A stretch of DNA of 64,000 nt from Comamonas testosteroni TK102 (GTDB taxonomy: Bacteria > Pseudomonadota > Gammaproteobacteria > Burkholderiales > Burkholderiaceae_C), in assembly GCF_000739375.1 (NCBI RefSeq), contig NZ_CP006704.1, positions 4,216,001 through 4,280,000 on the forward strand, written 5' to 3'. Below, one piece after another: positions 1 through 7,310 of the stretch (positions within the stretch are counted from its first letter, which is position 1; every line of letters begins with the position of its first letter). The notes beneath the pieces are model-generated. The model saw only the letters and a list, made by a program, of their open reading frames with translations, ran no database searches and was not told the origin of the DNA. Position numbers and translations under genes: made by a program.

Positions 1-2
1 AC

Positions 3-68
3 GACAGCTTCGCCGGGGCAGCCCCTGCTGCGCGGCAGCCATTGCCCGGTGTCTTCGGCCTGCGCTGA
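3..68 (+). CDS. Possible C-terminal end of the gene upstream of tolR (tolQ?)
   Basis: The frame open from the left edge to the TGA at 66-68 encodes about 21 residues rich in Ala, Gly and Pro and stops 27 bases before tolR. In Tol-Pal clusters tolQ directly precedes tolR, so a tolQ tail is the expected neighbour. The fragment carries no diagnostic motif, so the assignment rests on position alone. Confidence 0.3.
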   Translation, partial: DSFAGAAPAARQPLPGVFGLR

Positions 69-95
69 GCAGTCTATTTGTAAGGAGTGTGATCC

Positions 96-527
96 ATGCC
101 AGCCATGAGTTCACGCGGTCGCAATCGCCGCACCGTCAACGAAATCAATATGGTGCCCTTCATCGACGTGATGCTGGTGCTGCTCATCATCTTCATGGTG
201 ACGGCGCCCATGCTCACGCCGGGCTCCATCAACGTGCCCAGCGCGGGCAAGTCCTCGCGCCCGCCGACCAAGAACATTGCCTATGTGCTGCTCGACAAGG
301 ACGGCAGCATCCAGTTCAAGAACGGCAGCAACACCCAGACCATCAAGCCAGGCGACCTCAAGGGTCTGGCCCAGTCCTGGCAGCAAGGCCAGGGCGAGGA
401 CAGCGCCATCCAGATCATCGCCGACAAGGGTCTGCCTTTTGACGACGTCATGAAGGCGCACACCACGCTGTCCAAGGCCGGCGTCAAGCGCATAGCCTTC
501 GGCGTCGTTTCCTCTTCCAGCAATTGA
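96..527 (+). CDS. tolR: TolR, ExbD/TolR-family inner-membrane protein
   Basis: TolR is the peptidoglycan-side partner of the TolQ-TolR motor, which uses the proton motive force to energise TolA and keep the outer membrane drawn in at the division site. The 143-residue protein has the family layout: a short cytoplasmic N terminus, one transmembrane helix at about residues 20-38 (NMVPFIDVMLVLLIIFMV) whose Asp is the expected proton-path residue, then a periplasmic domain. The ATG at 96 follows a strong AAGGAG (82-87) with 8-base spacing. tolA starts 77 bases downstream on the same strand. ExbD is the main alternative, but the adjacent tolA with a KEA-rich coiled coil settles it as TolR. Confidence 0.93.
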   Translation: MPAMSSRGRNRRTVNEINMVPFIDVMLVLLIIFMVTAPMLTPGSINVPSAGKSSRPPTKNIAYVLLDKDGSIQFKNGSNTQTIKPGDLKGLAQSWQQGQGEDSAIQIIADKGLPFDDVMKAHTTLSKAGVKRIAFGVVSSSSN

Positions 528-604
528 TCCCCTACAGGAAGCTCTGCCGCCAGCCGCGACTTTGACGCCTTGAAGCCGCAGCCCGCGCAGACCACCCATT
601 CACC

Positions 605-1735
605 ATGCCTAACCAGCAAGATCGCGATCAGTTTGCCCCGCCCCGCCCCAAAGGCCGGGCGCGCTCATGGTCGCTCGCCCTGGCCGCGCACGGGTTGCTG
701 ATCGCGGCCCTGCTGTGGACGGTGCGCCCCCCCAAAGAAGCCGACGAAGCCATGGTCGAAGCCGAGGTCTGGAGCAGTTCCGCGCCAGCCTCTGCCGCCG
801 CCGTGACACCGCCGCCCCCTGCCCCGGAGCCCACTCCGGAACCGCCCCCGGCACCCGAGCCGCCGCCACCTCCACCGGAGCCCGTGGTGGCACCGCTGCC
901 TCCTCCTGCTCCTGCCCCCAAGGTCCAGGCCCCTGACGACGATCATGAGGCCGAGATCGCCCTGGCCAGGAAGAAAAAGCAGGAGCAGCTGAAGAAGGAA
1001 AAGGCGGAGCAGGAAGCCCGTGAACAGCGGGAAAAAGAGCGCAAGGAAAAAGCAGAGAAGGAAAAGGCCGAAAAGGCTCAGCTGGAAAAGCAGAAGGCTG
1101 AAAAGGCGGAGAAGGAACGCAAGGAAAAGCTCGAGCACGAGAAAAAGGAAAAGGCCGACAAGGCTGCCAAGGACAAGGCCGAGAAGGAAAAAGCGGAAAA
1201 GGCCGAAAAGGAAAAGGCCGACAAAGCCGCCAAGGACAAGGCTGCCAGGGAAAAAGCCGAGAAGGACAAGGCCGAGAAGGAAAAGGCAGCCAAGGAAGCC
1301 AAGGAGAAGGCGGCCAGGGACGCCAAGGATGCCAAGGCAGCCGATGACCGTCGCAAGGCCGAGCTGGCACGCCTGCAAGGGCTGGCTGGCGGCTCCGGCG
1401 GCAGCGATCAGGCCGGCAGTGGCGGCAGCCGCACGGGCGGAGCGGGCAGCAGTGCCAGTGGCGGCCCCTCGGCGGGTTATGCGGCCAAGGTGGCAGCGCG
1501 CGTCAAGCCCAACATCGTCTACCCCGATGCGGTCAGCGGCAATCCGCGTGCCGAGGTTCGCGTGCGCACGGCACCGGACGGCACCATCACCAGCGCCACG
1601 ATCTCCAAGTCCAGCGGCAACGCGGCCTGGGACGAAGCCGTGGTCCGCGCCCTGCACAAGACCGACAAGCTGCCGCGCGATATCGACGGCAAGGTACCGT
1701 CGGATCTGGTCATAGGTTTCAGACCCCAGGACTGA
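605..1735 (+). CDS. tolA: TolA, cell-envelope integrity protein
   Basis: TolA links the TolQR motor in the inner membrane to TolB/Pal at the outer membrane. The 376-residue protein has all three TolA domains: an N-terminal transmembrane anchor at about residues 22-41, a long periplasmic stalk, and a C-terminal TonB/TolA-like domain at about 288-376. The stalk begins with a Pro-rich segment (about 68-108), continues as a KEKAEK/KAAKDK coiled coil (about 115-257), and ends in a Gly/Ser linker. A run of seven C encoding Arg-Pro-Pro (from about 726) is in frame, so not every long C run in this sequence is broken. A good terminator follows. The low-complexity stalk generates many spurious open frames on both strands. 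Confidence 0.93.
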   Translation: MPNQQDRDQFAPPRPKGRARSWSLALAAHGLLIAALLWTVRPPKEADEAMVEAEVWSSSAPASAAAVTPPPPAPEPTPEPPPAPEPPPPPPEPVVAPLPPPAPAPKVQAPDDDHEAEIALARKKKQEQLKKEKAEQEAREQREKERKEKAEKEKAEKAQLEKQKAEKAEKERKEKLEHEKKEKADKAAKDKAEKEKAEKAEKEKADKAAKDKAAREKAEKDKAEKEKAAKEAKEKAARDAKDAKAADDRRKAELARLQGLAGGSGGSDQAGSGGSRTGGAGSSASGGPSAGYAAKVAARVKPNIVYPDAVSGNPRAEVRVRTAPDGTITSATISKSSGNAAWDEAVVRALHKTDKLPRDIDGKVPSDLVIGFRPQD

Positions 1736-1761
1736 CGCGGAACTGCGCGCAGCTGTCCCCC

Positions 1762-1792
1762 AAGCCCCGCAGGCATGGCCTACGGGGCTTTT
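1762..1792 (+). terminator. Rho-independent terminator after tolA
   Basis: An 8-bp perfect stem (AAGCCCCG / CGGGGCTT) with a 13-base loop runs into TTTTCT, 27 bases after the tolA stop. It closes the tol transcription unit. Confidence 0.8.
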
Positions 1793-1874
1793 CTCTATCT
1801 GTGGTCAATCCACAACGCACCGAGCTGCACGGCTTGCGCCGCCGCCTGCCAGTCCATAGCATGCCTTTCTTTGC

Positions 1875-1895
1875 CGCAATACACGACGTATTGCG
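1875..1895. promoter_or_regulatory. Perfect 8-bp inverted repeat upstream of rtcB-prfH
   Basis: CGCAATAC and GTATTGCG flank a 5-base spacer, ACGAC. The dyad ends 30 bases before the mini-ORF start and 229 bases before rtcB. It could be a repressor operator or an RNA hairpin. No T tract follows, so it is not a terminator. Confidence 0.4.
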
Positions 1896-1925
1896 CGCTT
1901 TCCCGCTCACGCAAAGGAGAGAGCC

Positions 1926-1967
1926 ATGTCCCAGACGACAAATCCCTTTGCAGTCGTGCCCGCCTAA
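1926..1967 (+). CDS. Possible 13-codon leader peptide or gene remnant
   Basis: ATG at 1926 lies 4-9 bases after AAAGGAGAGAG, the best ribosome binding site in the region. The frame encodes MSQTTNPFAVVPA and stops at TAA 1965-1967. It may be a translated leader ahead of rtcB, or the 5' stub of a deleted gene that kept its start signals. The peptide has no run of regulatory codons that would suggest classical attenuation. Confidence 0.22.
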   Translation: MSQTTNPFAVVPA

Positions 1968-2123
1968 AGCCTTCTAGCGCTTCCCGCCACGCTGCAGACC
2001 TCGCCCGGCCCATCAACGGTATGGAGTCAGGCCTTGCGCTGCGCGTGAATTCCCGGATGCCTCTCGGTCGAGCATGTCGCGACTGCCTATCGCTGATTTC
2101 ATGCATTCGACCAAGGGCCATTC

Positions 2124-3278
2124 ATGGGCAATTCTTTTTCGGACACCTATATCCAGGTGTTCGCCAACCGCAGCGTCTGGATCGAGGACGCTGCCATCCA
2201 GCAACTTCACACCACCGCCGCCAATCTGGACGGCATCCGCGCCGCCGTGGGTCTTCCCGACCTGCATCCGGGCCGGGGCTATCCGGTAGGTGCGGCATTC
2301 TTCTCGACAGGACGCCTGTACCCGGCCCTGGTCGGCGGCGACATAGGCTGCGGCATGGCCCTGTACGCAACCGACCTGGCCGTGCACAAGACCTCGGGCG
2401 CCAGGCTCGAAAAAGCCGTGGGCAATATCGACGGCCCTCTGCCTCAGGAGCTGCTGGAGACCGTGGACATGGGGCAGCTGCAGCAGATTGCGCAGACCAG
2501 CGGTGTCGCCGCTCTTACCTATCTGCAGGAGAGCCTGGGCACCATCGGCGGCGGCAACCACTTTGCCGAACTGCAGCAGGTCGAGACCCTCTACGAGGAA
2601 GGCGCGCTCGACAAAAAGCGCGTGCACCTCATGGTGCACAGCGGCTCGCGCGGCCTTGGCGGCGCCATACTGCGCGAGCATGTGCAGCGCTTCAGCCACG
2701 ACGGCCTGGCCGCCGGCACCGAAGCCGCAAGGCAATACCTGCTGCAGCACGATTCAGCCATCGACTATGCGCGGCTCAACCGCAGCAGCATCGCCGAGCG
2801 CCTGCTGCGCGCGATCCGCACCCAGGGCAAGGCCCTGCTCGACATCACGCACAACCATGTGCTGCCCCACCACTGGCAGGGGCAGGACGGCTTTCTGCAC
2901 CGCAAGGGCGCCACGCCGGCAGACCGGGGTCTGGTCGTCATTCCGGGCTCGCGCGGCGACTACAGCTATCTGGTGCGGCCCGTTGCGGGCCGGCACGAGG
3001 CGCTGGATTCGCTGGCCCACGGCGCCGGCCGCAAATGGGCGCGCACGGACTGCGCGGGCCGGCTGCGGCCCCGCTTCACGCTGGACGAGCTGCTGCGCAC
3101 GCGCTTTGGCAGCGCCGTGGTCTGCGCCGACCGCGAGCTGGTCTACGAGGAGGCCCCCCAGGCCTACAAGGATGTGGACTCCGTGGTTGCCAGCCTGCAG
3201 CAAGCCGGCCTGGTGGAGCTGGTCGCGCGCCTCAAGCCCCTGCTGACCTACAAGAAGGGATCCCTGCAATGCTGCTGA
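2124..3278 (+). CDS. rtcB: RtcB-family RNA ligase (PrfH-associated RtcB2 type)
   Basis: RtcB ligases join RNA 2',3'-cyclic phosphate (3'-phosphate) ends to 5'-OH ends using GTP and Mn2+ through a guanylated His. The 384-residue protein carries the family signatures: LPDLHPGRGYPVG (about 44-56), GGDIGCGM with the metal-ligand Cys76, GTIGGGNHF (139-147), HSGSRGLGG (172-180), HNHVLPHHW, VIPGSRGDYSYLV, and the guanylation motif AHGAGR with His299. A modest AAGGG precedes the ATG at 2124. The length, slightly under the roughly 400 residues of E. coli RtcB, and the overlap with prfH identify the RtcB2 branch. Published work on such pairs (2022) proposes that PrfH releases the peptide from a ribosome cleaved in the decoding centre and RtcB then reseals the rRNA. 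No rtcA or rtcR is present. Confidence 0.92.
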   Translation: MGNSFSDTYIQVFANRSVWIEDAAIQQLHTTAANLDGIRAAVGLPDLHPGRGYPVGAAFFSTGRLYPALVGGDIGCGMALYATDLAVHKTSGARLEKAVGNIDGPLPQELLETVDMGQLQQIAQTSGVAALTYLQESLGTIGGGNHFAELQQVETLYEEGALDKKRVHLMVHSGSRGLGGAILREHVQRFSHDGLAAGTEAARQYLLQHDSAIDYARLNRSSIAERLLRAIRTQGKALLDITHNHVLPHHWQGQDGFLHRKGATPADRGLVVIPGSRGDYSYLVRPVAGRHEALDSLAHGAGRKWARTDCAGRLRPRFTLDELLRTRFGSAVVCADRELVYEEAPQAYKDVDSVVASLQQAGLVELVARLKPLLTYKKGSLQCC

Positions 3279-3856
3279 TGCAACTGAGCTCCGCCCACGG
3301 TCCCGCCGAGTGCGAATACGCACTGCAGCTGACCCTGCGCAAGCTGCTGCAGGCCTGCGCCGCCGAGGATCTCGCGGTCGAGGTGCTGGAGGAGTTCCGC
3401 ACCCCGGCCGGCTACAGGTCGGTGCTGCTGCGCTGCGAGCGCGAGACGCCCGCACTGCGCGAATGGCTGGGCACCATCCAGTGGATCTTCGCCAGCCCCT
3501 TCCGGCCCCGGCATCCGCGCAAGAACTGGTTCGTCGCCGTGCAGCGCTGCGAGCCGCCGCGCCAGCTGACCATGGACGGCGAGATCCAGTTCCAGTCCTG
3601 CAAGGCTTCAGGCAAGGGCGGCCAGCATGTCAACACCACGGACTCGGCCGTCCATGCCCTGCATGTGCCCAGCGGGATGGCCGTCAAGGTCATGAGCGAA
3701 CGCAGCCAGCATGCCAACAAGCAGCTGGCGCGCGAGCTGCTGGCCATCAAGCTGGCCCGGCACAATGCGCGCAGCCAGGGGCAGGCCCAGCGCCTGCGCA
3801 GCCAGCAGCACTGGGAAGTCGAGCGCGGTCAGGCCGTCAAGGTCTTCCGCCTGTAA
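3269..3856 (+). CDS. prfH: Peptide chain release factor H (PrfH)
   Basis: PrfH is a codon-independent class I release-factor homologue that keeps the peptidyl-hydrolysis domain and lacks the stop-codon-reading domain. The 195-residue product has the catalytic loop GKGGQHVN with GGQ at 117-119, followed by the RF domain-3 region and the basic tail. It starts at ATG 3269 inside the last codons of rtcB, ten bases before that gene ends, with AAGAAGGGA at 3252-3260 as ribosome binding site, so the two are translationally coupled. Family knowledge links it to rescue of ribosomes cut in the decoding centre, with RtcB as repair partner. An open frame extends far upstream, but similarity to PrfH starts only at this ATG. 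Other short GGQ proteins (ArfB) are excluded by the RF-like region before GGQ. Confidence 0.92.
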   Translation: MLLMQLSSAHGPAECEYALQLTLRKLLQACAAEDLAVEVLEEFRTPAGYRSVLLRCERETPALREWLGTIQWIFASPFRPRHPRKNWFVAVQRCEPPRQLTMDGEIQFQSCKASGKGGQHVNTTDSAVHALHVPSGMAVKVMSERSQHANKQLARELLAIKLARHNARSQGQAQRLRSQQHWEVERGQAVKVFRL

Positions 3857-3871
3857 CTGCCCCGTGACAAT

Positions 3872-3909
3872 ATTGCCGCCTGCCTCGCGAACGCCGGGGC
3901 GGCGGCAAT
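3872..3909. terminator. Hairpin between convergent prfH and the TauE/SafE gene
   Basis: ATTGCCGCC (3872-3880) pairs perfectly with GGCGGCAAT (3901-3909) across a 20-base loop. It lies between two convergent genes. No clear T run follows on either strand, so termination is inferred from position and stem strength. Confidence 0.35.
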
Positions 3910-3928
3910 GTCGCTACGGCCCGGCCAC

Positions 3929-4690
3929 TCAGAAGCACAGGTAGACCCCCAGGGCCAGCAGGCTGAGCATCAGCAGCTTCCGGAAAAGCTCGGGCGAGAG
4001 TTTTTCGCGCAGCAACTCGCCCCAGTGCATGCCGGCCAGCGCCGGAATCAGCATCAGGGCCGAAGCCAGCAGTCCCAGTCCCATCTCCTGCGCCTGCGCG
4101 CCCAGGCCTTGGCCCTTCCAGAGCAAGCCGCCCCCCAGGGCCAGCGTGGAGGTGGTAAAGCACAGGCCCATGGCCTGCATGAGCGCGGGGCGGGACAGGC
4201 CCAGCGACTGCAAAAAGGCCACAGCTGGCACGACAAAGACACCGGTCACGGCCGTGATGGCGCCCGTCAGCAGGCCGCATACCGCCCCCAGCCAGGCCTG
4301 GTGCGGCACCGGCGTCTGCCAGCGCAGGCCCGACAGCCCCCACAGGGCGTACAGCACCAGCGCCAGGCCCAGTGCCGGCCTGGCTGCGGGCAGGCTGCCG
4401 ACTCCGCCCCAGAGGGCCACACCTCCCAGCGTGCCCAGCACAATGCCCAGCTGCATCCAGCCCAGTCTCTGCAGCAAGGGCTGCAAGCCGGCCACGGGCC
4501 GCATCTGCACCAGATTCGTCACCAGCGACGGCAAAAGCAGCAAGGCCGCCGCCTGCGCGGGCGGCATGAACACCGCCAGCAAGGCCATGGAAACCGTGGG
4601 CAGGCCCAGACCCACCACGCCCTTGACACAACCCGCCAGTCCAAACACGGCAATGGCTGCCGCAGCCATCCAGCCTTCATTCCACATCAT
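3929..4690 (-). CDS. TauE/SafE-family (TSUP) membrane transporter
   Basis: This protein of about 253 residues is almost entirely hydrophobic with seven to eight predicted helices. It begins with the family-typical GLAGCVKGVVGLGLPTVS segment near residue 20 and repeats the fold in its second half (PALMQAMGLCFTTSTLALGG). TSUP proteins export sulfite, sulfoacetate or related small organic anions, or import them; the substrate cannot be read from sequence. Three possible starts (TTG, ATG, ATG) lie in tandem after AAGGA; an ATG at 4690 or 4687 is likely. It is divergent from a LysR regulator about 143 bases away, the usual arrangement when such a regulator controls its neighbour. Confidence 0.85.
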   Translation of the reverse strand: MMWNEGWMAAAAIAVFGLAGCVKGVVGLGLPTVSMALLAVFMPPAQAAALLLLPSLVTNLVQMRPVAGLQPLLQRLGWMQLGIVLGTLGGVALWGGVGSLPAARPALGLALVLYALWGLSGLRWQTPVPHQAWLGAVCGLLTGAITAVTGVFVVPAVAFLQSLGLSRPALMQAMGLCFTTSTLALGGGLLWKGQGLGAQAQEMGLGLLASALMLIPALAGMHWGELLREKLSPELFRKLLMLSLLALGVYLCF

Positions 4691-4833
4691 CAATCCTTCG
4701 TATCATCCGAACCTTTAAACACTGGCAAGATCCATCTTTCTCTTGCACGGCGCTGATAATCCTTCGACACAGAACTCTTTACCAACGGGATTATTCAAAT
4801 CCAGACTTCGTATAAACCTTAGGCTTGAATTCC

Positions 4834-5739
4834 ATGCGCTTTGACCTGACCGACCTCCAGCTGTTTGTGCACATCCTCGACAGCGGCACGCTGACGGCAG
4901 CGGCACAGCGCAGCCATCTCACGCTGGCCTCGGCCAGCGAGCGCGTGCGCGGCATGGAGGCGCTGCTGGGCACGGCGCTGCTCATTCGCCAGGCTCGCGG
5001 CGTGCAGCCCACGGCTGCGGGTCACACCCTGGGCCAGCATGCGCGCCAGGTGCTCAGCCAGATGCAGCTCCTGCGCGGAGCCATGGGCGAATTCGGCGCC
5101 GGCCTGGCCGGGCAGATCCGGCTGCGCGGCAATACCTCGGCCGTGCGCGAGCATCTGCCGCTGGCCGTCAGCCGCTTTCTGCGACAGCACCCGCAGATTG
5201 CGCTGGAGCTGCAGGAATGTCCCAGCAGCGAAGTGCTGGCCGGACTGCGCCAGGGCCTGTGCGATATCGGCGTGGCTGCCTGGGATGCCGAAGACAGCAG
5301 CGCCCTGGCAGGCCTGCACTGCCAGCCCTGGAGGGCGGACCCGCTGGCCGCCGCATTGCCGCTGAGCCACGCGCTGGCCGGACGCCCGCAACTGAAACTG
5401 GCCGAGCTGCTGCACGAGAACTGGGTCGGCCTGCCACGCGACTCCGCCTTGCAGCAGCTGCTGCAGAAACAGGCCTTGCGGATCAATGACCGGCTGCTGC
5501 GCATCCAGGTCCAGCTGCAGCATTTCGAGGGACTGTGCCAGCTCGTGGGCCAGGGCGTCGGCATTGCCGTGCTGCCGCTGGCCGCCGTGCAGCGCCACGC
5601 CGCCGCCACCGGCGTGGTGGCCGTGCCGCTGTCCGACGCCTGGGCGCAGCGCCAGCTGCTGCTGTGCACGCCCGCCGCGACGGCCTCCCTGTCATTGCCT
5701 GCGCGGCAGCTGCACGCGCAACTGCTACAGACCACGTAG
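4834..5739 (+). CDS. LysR-family transcriptional regulator
   Basis: The 301-residue protein has the LysR layout: a winged helix-turn-helix at about residues 5-62 (LQLFVHILDSGTLTAAAQRS, then LTLASASERVRGMEALLGT) and a type 2 periplasmic-binding-like effector domain from about residue 88. The ATG at 4834 is preferred over an in-frame TTG at 4825 because LysR proteins start a few residues before this helix. The intergenic region shared with the TauE/SafE gene contains TTCAAA and TATAAA boxes at about 4794-4815. The likely role is control of the divergent exporter in response to a small acid. The ligand is unknown. Confidence 0.88.
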   Translation: MRFDLTDLQLFVHILDSGTLTAAAQRSHLTLASASERVRGMEALLGTALLIRQARGVQPTAAGHTLGQHARQVLSQMQLLRGAMGEFGAGLAGQIRLRGNTSAVREHLPLAVSRFLRQHPQIALELQECPSSEVLAGLRQGLCDIGVAAWDAEDSSALAGLHCQPWRADPLAAALPLSHALAGRPQLKLAELLHENWVGLPRDSALQQLLQKQALRINDRLLRIQVQLQHFEGLCQLVGQGVGIAVLPLAAVQRHAAATGVVAVPLSDAWAQRQLLLCTPAATASLSLPARQLHAQLLQTT

Positions 5740-5787
5740 CCTTAGCAAGCCACGGTGAAAAGCGCTATGCGGGACAATAGCGCCATC

Positions 5788-7155
5788 ATGACCCTCAAAG
5801 CCCCCGAACTGCTGCTGCCTGCCGGCTCGCTCGACAAGATGCGCGCCGCCTACGACTTTGGTGCCGACGCCGTCTACGCCGGCCAGCCGCGCTACAGCTT
5901 GCGCGCGCGCAACAACGAATTCCGCCTGGAGCAGATCGGCCAGGGCATTGCCGAGGCGCATGCACGCGGCAAGAAGTTCTTCCTGACCAGCAATCTGATT
6001 GCGCACAACGACAAGGTCCGCACCTATCTGCGCGACATCGAGCCCATCATCGCCATGAAGCCCGACGCCATGATCATGGCCGACCCCGGGCTCATCATGA
6101 TGGTCAAGGAAAAGTGGCCCGAGCAGGAAATCCACCTGTCCGTGCAGGCCAACACCACCAACCACGCCACCGTGAAGTTCTGGCAGAAGATGGGCGTCTC
6201 GCGCATCATCCTGTCGCGCGAGCTCAGCCTGGACGAGATCGAGAAGATCCGCCAGGAATGCCCCGACATGGAGCTGGAAGTGTTTGTGCACGGCGCCCTG
6301 TGCATCGCCTACTCGGGCCGCTGCCTGCTGTCGGGCTACTTCAACCGCCGCGACCCCAACCAGGGCACCTGCACCAACGCCTGCCGCTGGGACTACAAGA
6401 CGCATGACGCGGCCGTGGACCCCAACACCGGCGAGGCGCTGGGCCAGACCATGGAAAATGGCTTCAACTTCGAAGAAGCCAAGAACGATCTGGACAACCA
6501 GTTCACCAGTACCTGCGGCGACCAGCAGCGCCATCCCAAGGCCGATGCCATCTATCTGCTCGAGGAAAAAGGCCGCCCCGGCGAGATGATGCCCATCATG
6601 GAAGATGAGCATGGCACCTACATCATGAACTCCAAGGACCTGCGCGCCGTGGAGCATGTGGAGCGCCTGACCAGGATCGGCGTGGACTCGCTCAAGATCG
6701 AAGGCCGCACCAAGAGCCTGTACTACGTGGCCCGCACCGCCCAGACCTACCGCCGCGCCATCGACGACGCCGTGGCCGGTCGCCCGTTCAACCCGCATCT
6801 GATCACCGAACTCGAAGGCCTGGCCAACCGCGGCTATACCGGCGGCCTGCTGGAGCGCCGCCCTGCCAACGACTACCAGAACTACGAAACCGGCCACAGC
6901 GTGCTGCAGCGCAGCCACTTCGTGGGCGCGGTGCGCGGTTATGCCGACGGCATGGCCGAGATTGAAACCATGAACCGTTTCGCCGTGGGCGACACCATCG
7001 AAGTGATTCACCCCCAGGGCAACCGGCAGGTTTTGCTGGAGAAGATGTTCAACCTCGAAGGCCAGCCCGTGGAAGTCGCACAAGGCAACCCCGTGCGCGT
7101 GCGCATTCCGCTGGAAGGCCCTGTGGAAGGTGCGCTGATTTCGCGACTGCTGTAA
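5788..7155 (+). CDS. trhP: TrhP/YegQ, tRNA 5-hydroxyuridine synthesis U32-family protein
   Basis: TrhP takes part in prephenate-dependent formation of 5-hydroxyuridine at the wobble position U34 of tRNA, the first step toward cmo5U/mcmo5U. The 455-residue product matches E. coli YegQ almost throughout: PELLLPAGSLDKMRAAYDF at the start, ADAVYAGQPRYSLR, LSVQANTTN, the U32 signature VFVHGALCIAYSGRCLLSGY, and RDPNQGTCTNACRW, whose Cys residues are candidate Fe-S ligands. ATG 5788 is chosen over an in-frame ATG at 5767 and GTG at 5755 because conserved similarity begins there. It follows the LysR gene by 48 bases on the same strand and ends at a strong terminator. It was formerly annotated as a collagenase-like peptidase. 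Confidence 0.9.
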   Translation: MTLKAPELLLPAGSLDKMRAAYDFGADAVYAGQPRYSLRARNNEFRLEQIGQGIAEAHARGKKFFLTSNLIAHNDKVRTYLRDIEPIIAMKPDAMIMADPGLIMMVKEKWPEQEIHLSVQANTTNHATVKFWQKMGVSRIILSRELSLDEIEKIRQECPDMELEVFVHGALCIAYSGRCLLSGYFNRRDPNQGTCTNACRWDYKTHDAAVDPNTGEALGQTMENGFNFEEAKNDLDNQFTSTCGDQQRHPKADAIYLLEEKGRPGEMMPIMEDEHGTYIMNSKDLRAVEHVERLTRIGVDSLKIEGRTKSLYYVARTAQTYRRAIDDAVAGRPFNPHLITELEGLANRGYTGGLLERRPANDYQNYETGHSVLQRSHFVGAVRGYADGMAEIETMNRFAVGDTIEVIHPQGNRQVLLEKMFNLEGQPVEVAQGNPVRVRIPLEGPVEGALISRLL

Positions 7156-7177
7156 GCTCGACCGGCTTTGCTTTTCC

Positions 7178-7210
7178 AACGCCCCATTCGCTGGGGCGTT
7201 GCTCTTTTTT
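7178..7210 (+). terminator. Rho-independent terminator after trhP
   Basis: A perfect 9-bp stem (AACGCCCCA / TGGGGCGTT) with loop TTCGC is followed by GCTCTTTTTT. Confidence 0.88.
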
Positions 7211-7212
7211 CT

Positions 7213-7292
7213 ATAGCTGCTTTCGCTCGCCCTATATTGAATTCACATTGATTTCATGCTGAAAACGAATGCCAACAAGCGCAAGCAGCTCC
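7213..7292. repeat. 80-bp intergenic hairpin repeat, copy 1
   Basis: The copy starts ATAGCTGCTTTCGCTCG and ends with the near-complementary CAAGCGCAAGCAGCT (13 of 15 positions pair). Its interior (CTATATTGAATTCACATTG and ATTTCATGCTGAAA) is alignable with the copies at 54802-54881 and, in reverse orientation, 40781-40860. It sits directly after the trhP terminator and ends 18 bases before the next start codon. Confidence 0.7.
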
Positions 7293-7310
7293 TCAATTTA
7301 AAGAACACAC

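Larger units (their letters stand above)
1793..2123. other. Leader region between tolA and rtcB, no long gene
   Basis: This 331-base stretch holds an 8-bp inverted repeat at 1875-1895 and a 13-codon open frame at 1926-1967 preceded by a strong ribosome binding site. An open frame from 1775 runs through it and on past rtcB, but its first 500 codons resemble no protein and overlap rtcB completely, so only its last part (prfH) is real. I saw no clear sigma-54 promoter such as drives rtcBA in enterobacteria and no RtcR gene nearby. Confidence 0.5.

Noticed and set aside
1000..1380. KAEKEK-type repeats considered as a DNA repeat array.
   Set aside because: They encode the TolA coiled-coil stalk. 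The codon-level repetition is explained by protein function.
1775..3268. A very long plus-strand open frame beginning at 1775 and leading into prfH.
   Set aside because: Its first 498 codons overlap rtcB in another frame, resemble no protein and have no ribosome binding site. Only the last 195 codons (prfH) are conserved.
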